This document shows positions 23,513 to 34,728 of a DNA stretch of 64,000 nt, in pieces; the stretch's first letter is position 1; every line of letters begins with the position of its first letter. The notes beneath the pieces are model-generated. The model ran no database searches and was not told where the DNA came from. It was given only the letters and a program-made list of their open reading frames with translations. Source of the DNA: Chaunax sp. Z400 (Eukaryota > Chordata > Actinopteri > Lophiiformes > Chaunacidae); contig CM075188.1 of NCBI GenBank assembly GCA_037577475.1, positions 8,988,001 through 9,052,000 of the forward strand. The letters are read 5' to 3'. A program made the position numbers and the translations under genes.

Positions 23513-25429
23513 CTTTCTGTTTTCCCCACAATCCCACAACACTTCAGTCTCTAATAGCTCATTCCTCCTCCTGAGGAGGAATAATCAGGTGAGCTTCTTG
23601 CTTGAAGTAAGACCAACAAGTCTTACCAACAAGTAAATCCCTTTACTTGTTGGTATTATTGCTGAAACAATTAGTCCATTAATTGGAAATTGTTGAAAGA
23701 AAATAAATCAACAATTTCAATAGCCAATTTATGAATAATAAATGACTTATCCATTAGCCATTCAGTGCTTCTAGCTTTTTGTGTCTAACTTGGAATTATA
23801 ACATGTCAAAATTGAATTACAGATATGTGCAACTAAGTTTGAATAGTGATCAATGGTCACAGTTGACTAGTTGTGCTTGAGTTACAGATATCTACAACGG
23901 ACATTTCCTTTAGTTGGGAATTATTTATTGATATCAATAAATAACATTGTGACTAGTGAGGAATAAAGGTAGCTATCTCTAATTAGAATTTCTGCGAGTC
24001 AAAATTACATTACGGATATGTTGGCTTGGATTTCTAACTAGTCAAAAAGCAATTGTTCATACTGTATCAATAATTGCTATTACTGCTACTGATTAAATGT
24101 TAAAAGGGTTTGCCATATGCAAAATACATTATTACGAACAACGTTTTTCTGTAATGCATTTAAAACCAATCATGAGGGACTTGAATAAAACATAAAATGC
24201 TGAACTTTGAAATTATTTGCAAGCTGAAAATGGAACTTCCAAAGACAGATTTGGAGCTCCACTCCATTTGTAAGAACGGCTAGACGTTGGTTCCTTGCCT
24301 AAATTCAAGGCAGCTGTTCTCTCACAGCAAAGGCTAGATAACAAAAGAACTCAGCATGTTGCTGTTGTCAGTCTCTCAACACCTATGGTATATGCTTCAC
24401 CTGCAAAGATTTGTGTGCCAGATGCTGAATATCATGCAAAGAATTCAGCTCTAACAGTAACGGGTGCCACATACTAAGAGAGATAACTATAAAGATAACT
24501 ATGCCAATGATGTGAGCATCCACACCAATGAATGAGAACATGTTGTAGTACCACCAGGGACACACTGCAAGCTCCAGCTGTCTCAGCTGCTTACTGATGG
24601 TTAAATGGACATTTATAACCTGCTACTTCTGTAGGATACATTGCACAGAGAAACTAACAAAACTATGAAAATACTGAAAAACAAGAGGAGTCCGGTGCAT
24701 ACAAGGCAAAGTTTATCTAATGAGTCAAGTACAATTTAATGGTATCCTGGCAATCATCCTGGCAACAACTGGTAATTTGCAGGCTAATACTAATATGGGC
24801 CAAATTGGAATTGAGAACAATTTAATTTGTGCAATGAACGGAGTAAAAAATTAGGTTTTATTCAAGGATATGTGAACGTAAAGTCTGGTCTTTTCAAATC
24901 AGATCATATCATCATATCATAAATACAATAAATCATATCATATTTAAGACTTATTTAATCCGAGGTGTAAGCCTAGATTTGGTCGTTTAAAGTTGTAAAC
25001 AGCTTAATATGAAGAAAGTTCAACACCCAGACGAATATTATGAAAAACAGATGTTTGGTTTACGTTTAAATTTTGGGTAAAAAAGGGTCCATTTAGACAT
25101 AGTGCATTCAGACACACACACCAACATTAGCAATAAAATTTAATCAAGAGTATCAGCAGATGTAGTCAACAAACACTAAATCATTTTTAGAGACTATCAT
25201 GGAAAATGATCAGAAATGCTCAGGTGACTCAGTCAACACTGTTTGATTTCCATACGCATTATATTCAGGAGGAACAACAGACTGCAGATCAGACATCAAA
25301 CCTGGTCTAGTCTATTAAATCTAGCTACTGGCTAGACTTAACTAGCCAAGACTGTACTGTCCATCTCCTAATCTGCCTCATCGTAACAAAACCCACAACC
25401 ACCAGTATTTAGGATACAAGATGTCTTAC

Positions 25430-25509
25430 CTTATGTCTCTGAGTGATGTTAAGTAACCACTTCACCTCATGTCGGATCGGTGTAGTCAACTCTTGTCTGA
25501 ATTACTGAC
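25430..25509 (-). other. Possible clock 5' non-coding exon
   Basis: An 80-nt segment is flanked on the minus strand by a strong acceptor (CTTCTCTCTCTGTGTTCAACAG) and a good donor (AAG then GTAAGACATC). It lies in the expected leader interval upstream of the 15160-15390 exon. It has no long open frame and would be spliced as untranslated leader. The only evidence is splice-site quality and position. Confidence 0.35.
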
Positions 25510-25800
25510 CTGTTGAACACAGAGAGAGAAGCTCCATTTAGAAATGAGTAGCTTAAAGCTAAGAAACTCACATTACTGAATCAGAACCAAAACATCTGGG
25601 TCATCGTGAGCACGCACACACACACACACTGTGTGTGTGTGTAGATTCATTCACAACCTGAGGCCCTGATTATCAGCTGACAAGGAGGGTCTTACCTCTA
25701 GGCAATGTAAACATACCCATATGTTCCTAGAGTGAATTAATTCAAACATGCTACTTTGTTGGGCAACACTTTGTGTTATTTATGTAAACAGTGGTGTTAC

Positions 25801-25903
<103 letters not shown>

Positions 25904-26469
25904 ACCAACAGAATCTGAATAATTTATAGCCCTTGTCATAATAAAGGACCTCATCACACCAAACAGTGCCACAAAATGGTAATAATATACCACTAGTGAT
26001 AATATACAGGCCTTGTACTGCAATAGTAATTATGTCAAGGAGTAATCTTCTGTATTCTTACACCGTGACGAGTACAGTCTATTTATGGGGCACATCAACG
26101 TCGAAAAATTCTCACAATGGTTTCTCCAAGAACCTGATTAGGTGGAATGGCCAATCGCAGTATACAGATACTTTATTGATGCTTTGCAGGAAATTACTTT
26201 GTTACAGCAGCTCAGATAAGTACCACCACCATACAGGACCCAGGATTAAAAAAAAAACACGCTGACATCAAACATCTCTATTTACATCTATACAAGGCAC
26301 AAAAGGTAACCTACTGAAAATGAATGAAAGAAAATGAGAATAACAGGATACCTAGTGCTCAGGAATTATTTCACATATTTATTTCACATTTATTTCACAT
26401 TTTTTATATCATTTCACATTATTTCAGTCATACTCTTTTAAGTGGCATAAAATGAAGGATTTAAAACTT

Positions 26470-26790
26470 AATGGGAGAGCTGGGCATAGGGCGGGGAAGA
26501 ATACATCGGGATAAAGCGTCGGACTCAGGAGTTTTTTTATACATTTTTGAACATTGCAAGATAACTCTTTTTTGACCATTTTTTGCAAATTTCACATTAA
26601 ATACTGGATGGATTACCATGAAACTGGGTAAATGTAATGTAATGTGAAAAGGAAGAAATGGTAAAAATTTTGGAGTGGATCCAGATAAGGGAGGAATTTC
26701 TTTCTCTTCCTTTAAAATTGGGAGAGAGGGCTTTTTTTTCAGCATTTAGGGTTTAATGAAACATGATGGAGGAGTGGGGAATGGGCCTGA
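26470..26790 (-). repeat. Decayed dispersed teleost repeat
   Basis: On the minus strand the phrases 'ggatccactccaaaattttt', 'tttcatggtaatccatccag' and a gap-filled 'aaaatgtataaaaaaactcc' stretch fit a degenerate copy of the family seen at 15480-15690. No coding potential. Confidence 0.4.
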
Positions 26791-26799
26791 TGCACCTCT

Positions 26800-29110
26800 G
26801 CCCCATTACTGTTCAGGGGGAGACCCAGACAGTTCTTTTTGATTATGTCAAAAATATATTTTTTTTAAATAATAATGACGTAAAATATAACGACGATATG
26901 ACGTTGAGGCAGGTTTAGAATGGGATTTAGAAGTATAACTAGTGGAGGGAGCTTCCTAATATGAGAGCAAAGCTTTAGGCCTGCAAGTGCCTTAAATTTT
27001 TTGTAACAGCCAGCAGGGGTCGAATCCACTGGTTTCAAAAAGAAGTCTGATCGTATGCAACTTATGAGAAAAATGGCTTTAATTGTCACTTTATTTATCA
27101 TGTTAGTAAACAGTTTCTCAATGTGTTTATGGTACCAGTCAGTAGTTTCAAGTCTTCTTCACTAGGACATGATGTTAACTTTTGAAGATTATAGTCCTAT
27201 TTAGAGTAAAATAGACAATAAAGGATGGTATGCATTACAGCTGGCGACATGACTTCAAAGGAATATTACAATTATTTCAAACTTTTACTTAAATTGATTG
27301 ATGATGAATGATTACTTGTTTGATGTGTTTTCCTGAATGTGCCGATATGACGGACACATGAACATGACTCAGAACTCTGGGCGGCTCCACAATCACCGCG
27401 AGGAACAGGTTATCTAAATTAACTAAATTTGTAATTGGCACGACATCAGATTCAAACGAAGCTGATATTGTGAGTTTAACCGACGCCAAGACACACTGGA
27501 TGTGTATCATCGCAGAAAACCTCCAGTGTCTCGTTTGAGTTCATGTCAACAGTGAACGCAGCAGCTGTGAGGGTGGCGCTAAAGCTTTGGGTCCGTCTTG
27601 TGGGTCCTATAGACCGCCACTGTTCTTACTTCCTTCTATTTTGTCTCCATAGACATTGAAGAACGAAATACAAATACAAAGATAACACATTAAAGATAAT
27701 GCTTGTATTATTATATCTAAATAACACTTACTCTATAAAACTCTATCATTGTCCAAAAAACACATTTTAAAGACATTAAATGGGTCCTGTAGTCGTACTG
27801 GATGACATATTCCTTCATTACAATAAACAAGGTCAGTGTAGTTCCTCTGGCAAAAACCATGACAAAACACAAGTCTTAAAAAATCATGATATCAGGTCTG
27901 ACAAACTGCAGCAAACACACCACGTGCCTGCAATAATGTACCACTATGGTTGCTGCAGCATGTGTAATTTCTCACCGATGTCAGTAGGAAAAGATGACCC
28001 TGAGGTAATGACGTCATTGAAGTCATCCTTGAGACACTGCGAACATGCTGTCTACATGTCAAGCCACTGCATTCAACCCCAGGCCTTGACATTTACACTT
28101 AATCAAAAAAGCGTGACATGACAGGTACATAGTAATTACTTAAATTTGTGTAATGTAAACCAATCCCTACTCAGTTCAAATATAACACACTTTTCACTGT
28201 TCTGCTGCCAAGTTTCCCCACTGTTTTTTTTTTCACAACTACATTATATGATACACAAAAACACTTAAAAATTGTAAACATAAGCAGTTTGAGTTTTATA
28301 ACAAACTTAGAGAACTGGTAAAAACTTGATAAACATGTTGATGTGTGAAAGGTGCCATTTCAACAATGACAAACAATAATAAAAAAAAGAGTCAAGCAAT
28401 AATTTGCCAAAGGTGAGAAACTGTGGACTCACCCCTCCCTACCTGTAGCCAGCAACACAAAAGTATTTTTCTATGTTCCATTGACAGCTCTAATAACTCT
28501 GAATATTTAATTAGTGCCGACTATGTGTGAACATACCTCTGGTCTATTATTAACCAACAATGGCCTCTTTGAAAGCATCTGATTTTGATTGCTTTTCATT
28601 TTGACAATTACATAAGAATATATACTAAAAACAATCATGAAATATTGTTTAAAAAAAACACATATTTCAATATACATTTTATCTTTTGGAAAATATGACA
28701 TATACAGTTGTCTCCTCATCACATCAAACATTTTATTGTGAATTAAAAGCAGGAATTGTCATCTAAAAGATGGCATCCTCAAGCATTTAGACATCCAGCA
28801 TCATAAATACGTGTTGTATTGATCATTGTGAATGTATTTTTCTATTGTATATATATCCTGCATTGCACAGCTCTTCTACCATCAAATAACACTCAGAAAG
28901 GATGTTACCAGTCTTAAAAAATAGAAGTAAATCTCTCCAAAATTACATCATACAACAAGCTACAGTAGATGTTAAATATCCCCATTTAACATAGTAATTT
29001 AACTATTGCATTATATCCTGTGCGACACCACAGCATATTGCAATGATTCTGAATCAAACAGTGTAGCATCCTAAGCTGCCTCCATTGTACTTTGAAGGCA
29101 ATGAATCATT
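26800..29110. other. Clock leader intron, no gene seen
   Basis: AT-rich sequence with short random frames. A CpG-richer patch at about 27340-27620 stands out, but I could not tie it to an exon, promoter or known repeat. Confidence 0.4.
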
Positions 29111-29119
29111 GATGGTATA

Positions 29120-29470
29120 TTCAAATGTGCATCAAATTAGTCAGAGGGAGAGACATCCAAGCAATAGAAAGCATCCTGACAGGACACATCACAAACTGGC
29201 ATGGTGCATGCACAGTCTGGGACAAGAGGGCGATTAAACCCACCCACATCATTGGTATCATCGATCGGCGCATATCGGTGGAGGTGCCTGCACAGATCCC
29301 AAAGGATACTCAAAAACAGCTCCAGCCTCAGCTGCAGCCTGTTCAGCCTGCTGCTATGAGCAAGAGAAACAAGTATCTGCTGATGTACCACCAGGCTACA
29401 GAGCAGCTCAGGCTGTGAGACTCCTCAATTCATCACCTGCACCTCGACTGAAATAAAGTTTTAAAATTTA
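29120..29470 (+). mobile_element. LINE C-terminal coding fragment
   Basis: The plus strand encodes IESILTGHITNWHGACTVWD followed by THIIG. This resembles the C-terminal tail of fish LINE reverse transcriptase proteins (pattern S-I/V-L-T-x-x-I-T-x-W-x-G-x-C-T-x-x-D). A piece ending ATEQLRL and a stop follow. The rest of the element is absent, so this is a 5'-truncated, decayed insertion. A piece of what may be the same protein tail occurs at 40915-41010. Confidence 0.55.
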
Positions 29471-30159
29471 ATGTTTTATCATATATGCATCTGTTTAGAG
29501 TAGCATAAGGAGACCATTACTATTGATCAATTGCACAATGCTGGTTGTAGAGTGTATTTAAATTGAATCTTGAAGTTCATGTCTGCAGTCAGGCCAAGCT
29601 GTCTTTCAAGCTTTGAAACAAACATAAATCTAATCCAGAGATCCATGTGTGCCTACTTTTCTCAATTAAATCTGGGGGGGAAAAAACTCATAATTGAAAT
29701 TTCATAATAATTTGCATTGGCACCCTAGCAATATAACTCTTTATGGAAACAAAGACTTTTCCACGACATGAAGCACCCATTACTCTTCCCAATTAGCTCG
29801 TTTCAGGTTCATCTCTGAACCACAATCAATAACTAACAATGAAGCCCAATTCCTGTTTAACAGGTGTGATCGATGTCATCTCTCATGCGGGACACTCCTG
29901 CCACGAGTCTGACAGGTTGAATCATTGAATCAACATAATGCAATGCCTAATGTGATCGATGCCAAATCTGTTGAATGGGCTGCAGCAGAATAGGTACATG
30001 CGGAAACAAGAATGGAGAGAAACGCAGCTGTCACAGACCTATTTATTAAACATGGAGAACAGACATACACGTACAAAGAGGCAGTAGTAGAAAAGAAAAA
30101 AAGACTGTACCGGTGAGATGTGTACAGTTGTTGAGTCAGTCTTGAAGTGATAAACGTAA

Positions 30160-30620
30160 GCGCAGCACATCTACATGTCTATCTATCAGATGCCGGTGAA
30201 GCCGGCCGGCAAACCGGGCAGTGATTGCTAGGAGGCTAACACCGTCTAGCTTGCTTGCTAACACCCATTACAATAACAAAACGATAGCTTTATAGTTTGC
30301 CACACTTACTGCGATATATGACACAAACTGTCAAGGTGCCTTTATCCGTAACAAATGACGGAGTCGCTTTCCTCCGTTGGCAACTGACTTTTTAATGCTT
30401 AGCGAGCATTCAACTCGTCCGCAACAATCTACTGTATGTATGTCAACCCACTTTTAGCTAGAGCTAACAAGCTAACATTACAGCATTAGATAACAATGTG
30501 GGTCACTGGGCCTGTGGCCAGTGTCCGTCACCGAACAAGTCCAAGCACAACTGTTACGTTTGTAGCTTCACGTGCACCGACGGCTCTAACAGGGGGCTGC
30601 AGATGTACGTGACATAAATA
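30160..30620 (-). promoter_or_regulatory. Candidate clock promoter and first exon
   Basis: This block is richer in G+C and CpG than the surrounding AT-rich DNA and contains the gctaac/ttagct runs common around fish promoters. On the minus strand a donor (CGCA then GTAAGTGTGG) at 30301-30309 would end a first untranslated exon at 30310. Upstream of it, on the plus strand, lie AATGTGGGTCA (30495-30505), which fits the ROR/REV-ERB element WAWNTRGGTCA, and a perfect CACGTG E-box (30569-30574). Both are known inputs of the vertebrate clock network. No TATA box stands out. The assignment to clock is inference. Confidence 0.4.
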
Positions 30621-30850
30621 CGAAGTGGAGTTGACCGGTGGAGATTTCCCACTTACCACGAACTGTCTCCCCCTTTCAGCGGGATATCCCTGCAACCCAG
30701 TGCCGCTGCTGACGGTTGACTACGCAAGGTTGAGGCAGGCTCACTGGAGTTGGAACGGGAGCCAAAAGGGCCTACCGCTATATCAGTCACTCCAGATAAC
30801 ACACATGATCTGAGGGAGGTGATCATCACGTTTAGTCAAGTCGGTCACAC
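30423..30850 (+). other. Exon-like open frames opposite the clock promoter, uncharacterised
   Basis: The frame 30468-30614 reads GHWACGQC and later NCYVCSFTC, a W-x-C-x2-C...C-x2-C arrangement resembling a RanBP2-type zinc finger with one residue fewer in the loop. It has no ATG before the motif. Further right, 30669-30854 is bounded by a pyrimidine-rich acceptor (CCCCTTTCAG) and a possible donor (CACACAG then GTACCTG), and one of its frames carries GPTAISVTPDNTHDLRE. I do not recognise a family. It could be a divergent transcript, a decayed gene or a transposon piece. Confidence 0.25.
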
Positions 30851-30935
30851 ACAGGTACCTGTGTTATGCACTATTTTAGTTGTTGTTAATACTGTAGGTA
30901 AAGTGTTATTTTTCTTTATTAGAACAGTTTTAACC

Positions 30936-30952
30936 ATATAAATATATATATG

Positions 30953-30986
<34 letters not shown>

Positions 30987-31092
30987 GTATATATATATGT
31001 ATATATATATACATATGTATATATATGTATATATATATGTATATATATATATGTATATATATATGTATATATATGATTATATATATATATAA
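30936..31092. repeat. AT/ATGT low-complexity tract
   Basis: About 150 nt of alternating TA with interspersed TATG and TATAC units. The frame of alternating Tyr and Ile across it is an artefact. Confidence 0.95.
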
Positions 31093-31099
31093 TTTCTTT

Positions 31100-34000
31100 T
31101 CAATAAAATGTGTTTACAGTAAATCACATTATTCTTCCAGAAAAAAAAACACATCCAAATGACATGGAAATTATTTTTATAACACAATAGGTCCTTTTTA
31201 TAACTTCTGATTGTTGTCACTTTAGCAGCTACGCCAGACCAAAGGTATTGTGAACGTGTTGATTTTGAATCAACTTTATATTTTTTATTGATCGTTTAAT
31301 TAATTGTCAGTGGAAACACATATGGATTTTTGAATTAATCAATACTGTGTCGTGTAATGGTGTGATTCTCCTTTCTGCACTTTAGACGTGTGCTTTTCAA
31401 TTTATTATCCATCAGATCATTTTTTGCATTTCTCCATCTTCTTGGTCTCCGGCGTGGTGCTTATCACCATGACAACAGTCGAAGTAACAAAGCTGCAATA
31501 CCATCTTTGACCACGTTCATAATTAGAATGGCTACTGGCGCTGTTTTAACCTTTCGGCTAAGGAGCGATTAAAATGATGCATTTCATGGTAAAACATTGA
31601 GAGAAAAGTGTCTTCTACCATGCATATTATTCCATGAATTATATACATAGTAAAGAGACAGAAGGTAACTTTTTGTCACATTATAGCATCTAAAACCAGG
31701 CTTTGCGAGCGACCTCTTTATTCACTGATGATGTTTGATGATTTGCATGCATCAAGGGCCTATCCTGCAAGGCTCTCTTGCAAATTGGTCATGTCCACCT
31801 TAAAACTGTTTGTTTTATGTCATGTCAGTGACAGCAAAGACAACATTCCACACTAACATATTTATTTATTTTGGGTATAGTAATATAAACTGTCCTAAAA
31901 TTCAAGCCCTGCAAATGATTATTATATGATTTTATTCTCAGATGTTCTCATCTCTCTAAAAGGATGTCATATTGGTATTTTTTTCTTTTATTTCTGTTTT
32001 GACACAATATTCTTCAGTCAAAATGCCAACAACCCTACTCCAGTTATATGAACCACATTGAGTGCTCACAGTAAACAAATTTGGACGTTAGCTGTATTTT
32101 ACTGATTCAAGATTTGAATGTAGTGGTGTTTAATTGAGTTGACCAGAGGTCCTGTCGTATTTTATACAGGTGCTAATTCTGTACTGCTCTCAAAGTAATT
32201 AAGACTTAACACTTATATTTATTGTGGTTTGTGGTGAAAGGAGGAAACACAAGCACTCCATTTTGATCCATCTTAAGAGCAGTGAGACACAGCCAATCAT
32301 GTTCTGCTCTGTGAAATGTTCACAGTGTGGTGTGTGGTTAACTGTGGAGAACTTCAGACATGTACTGATAGTGAGCATAACACAGAATATTTATAATTAT
32401 GCTCTATGTACTTCTTCTGTACATGTTTGGCGTGTTGTTTGTACCTGACATATTTCATGTGTCAGAGTTTTGTCAGGATGTCAGGTTGATGTCAGAATTA
32501 TCACACAATCTGCATAAACAATAAATCAAACCTTTTAGAATTCATCTTCTTATCAAGCTTGCAAAGGTGAACGATACATTGAAAGGCTACACAAACACAC
32601 ATACATGTATCCAAACATGCATATACAAACAAACCAACTGTGAGCCATGATTTCAAACATTTCCCTGCATTTTCATTCCCCCTATCTTGTCTTACGTATA
32701 AATAGAACTGAAACCACCTGGGGTTTCAAGCGTACAAACAATTCTCAGTTTTATCTGGGCAATGATGGTGACATCTACTGTTGATGATAGTAATTACATA
32801 TTCGGCACAGAAAACCAGAATAACAGAAGACATAAAGAAAATTAGTACATTTAGAATTATATGAACGGGAGACAGAATTAATACAAACAAATCATTTGTG
32901 GGGATTGTGGTTTAACTACTATAAGGTTTTGAAATACTTTGGTTCCTTTTATGAATAAAAATGATTGAAGGATTAGTAAGGCTCGTCATTTTCAGATCTT
33001 CATTATCTGTACATGGGGAAAAAACTAAGATGGGAGGAAAAAAGAGATAAATACTGTTGCATTCTCTTGCAAGACTTTTAATAGTGTAAAAAAAACATGA
33101 TCAATCTCATTATTCCTGATTTTCTTGCGTAAGTGTATGCCTTTCTCTTTCAGCAGATTTATTTGATCTTTGCTCACTATGACTTCTTTATTTCATGGGC
33201 ATTATTATGAACGAAAGGACAAAAAAATAAAAAGGTGCAGGATTTTGTCTTGAATCTAATAATTTTAAATGTACTCTTTTTCTAAATATAACATTACATT
33301 CTTATATCGTGGTTAAAATATTCCTGAAGTTTATTTAACTTCAGTGCACAATATGCAAGAGTTCTTTAGATTGTGTGTATCTGCATTCTTTCATACATAA
33401 AGTAGCCGTTATTTATTATGTGTAGCAAATCAAACTTACACAACTACACCCACCTCAGTATAGCAGTTTTAATGCAAAGGACACACATATAACATAAAAT
33501 AAAATGTGAACAAATCACTTTTTAATTTTAATCTTTTTAGTTTTAATCATATTCTTTCACTATAAAGCAGTGGCAGAAGGCTGTCGTTGAAGTGTAGCTC
33601 ACTCAGTTGCGGTGCAGCAGCTCTGGTCTCAGGGACTGTGTTGTCTCTGAGCACTAAGAGGTGAAGATTCTACCACACAATAATATACATGATCAGATGA
33701 TGATTACATGAATAAAAACATTTCTCTGATCTTGTAACCCTTTATACACATGGTGTTAGCAGACTATAGTGTATTATAATTCTAACAATCACTATCATTA
33801 GGATAATGACAGGATTAGGGACTGTATTAAAATTACCATGGCGGGAGGAAGAGGTCAACTTTGTGCTTTTTATCTAAGGTCCTCCACAAAAATAACACTT
33901 TCTTTGGATCTTCTGCTGAGAATGCAACATCTTCTCCCCCTTATATCTCAAAATCATACAACAATTAAATTGGCAAAAGTCTTTCAACCCTCAATATGTA

Positions 34001-34190
34001 AAATAATGTTTTAAATCTATATTGTTTACAATAGCCCCATTAGAAGTTAAAAAAGAAAAGACTATTCCTTTTTTTCTCAAAAAAGCTGTGAATGTGGGTC
34101 AGTTTAGTTAGCTATTGATTGATAATGATGGGAAATGTGAAAGGCAAGGTACTGCTGTCCTCTGTATATATTAAATCCAAAGTTCAAAAG
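31100..34190. other. Spacer between the clock promoter and nmu; no gene seen
   Basis: Uniformly AT-rich, with no conserved frame, RNA gene or clear repeat. The patch 33540-33660 is less AT-rich and on the minus strand lies after a TTCACCTCTTAG acceptor-like site, so it could be a 3' untranslated exon of nmu. This is speculative. Confidence 0.4.
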
Positions 34191-34224
34191 TTATTTTTGA
34201 TACTATTTCATTGTAATTTGTGTA

Positions 34225-34490
34225 ACAGTGCGCTGCTTGTTAGGCTGGCCCTTACACTGCCTGTTTTTAAAGCACATCTTTATTCCTTGGCTTTTAACAC
34301 AATATGAAAGTTACCTTTGCTTTTCTTATGGTCTTATAGCTTTTATTTTGTTGTACTTTTAATCGGACCTTTTTGTTTTTATTGTGTTGTTTTATGGTTT
34401 TTGTGAGTTTTGATTGTACAACATTTTGGTAAAATGGTTTTATATTTATTTTTAATAGGTAATTTACAAATAAATTTGGATTGGTTATGA
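34225..34490 (+). mobile_element. LINE 3'-end remnant
   Basis: The plus strand carries 'ctgtttttaaagcacatctt' and 'attccttggcttttaacaca', the pattern left by the last residues of a fish LINE ORF, then a T-rich 3' UTR ending near 'ttacaaataaatttggattgg'. Only the extreme 3' end remains. Confidence 0.45.
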
Positions 34491-34692
34491 ACTATATTAC
34501 AGAACCGGGGCTGAAACAAAATAAAAATCTTGCTCTCCAAATAAATCTAATTAGCCTGCCTTTTTAAGTTTTCCAACCTCCTCCTCTCCTAATCATTTTT
34601 ATACAGTCTCTTAAGCTTTCAAGCATCCTTTTTAAGACTGTGTATGTACATGTTGAGTTGACAAAAAGTGTAATTAGAGTATTACCTTCACT

Positions 34693-34728
34693 TTACTCAT
34701 TTTCTGAGGATCGTCTCCCATTTCGTGG
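34693..34728 (-). CDS. nmu: nmu terminal coding exon: PRN-GRR amidation signal
   Basis: The exon starts PRNGRR after a GCGCTTACAG acceptor and stops after SSENE. Asn-Gly-Arg-Arg is the amidation and cleavage signal, so the mature peptide ends PRN-amide. Seven bases after the stop codon a GTAATAC donor-like site follows, suggesting that a 3' UTR intron may exist. Confidence 0.93.
   Translation of the reverse strand, partial: PRNGRRSSENE

Noticed and set aside
23412..23636. Frames of alternating Cys-Val or Thr-His over the TG tracts
   Set aside because: Direct translation of dinucleotide repeats; also seen at 25803, 51778 and 6588.
27780..28121. 113-codon plus-strand frame
   Set aside because: No domain or splice evidence; composition resembles intronic sequence.
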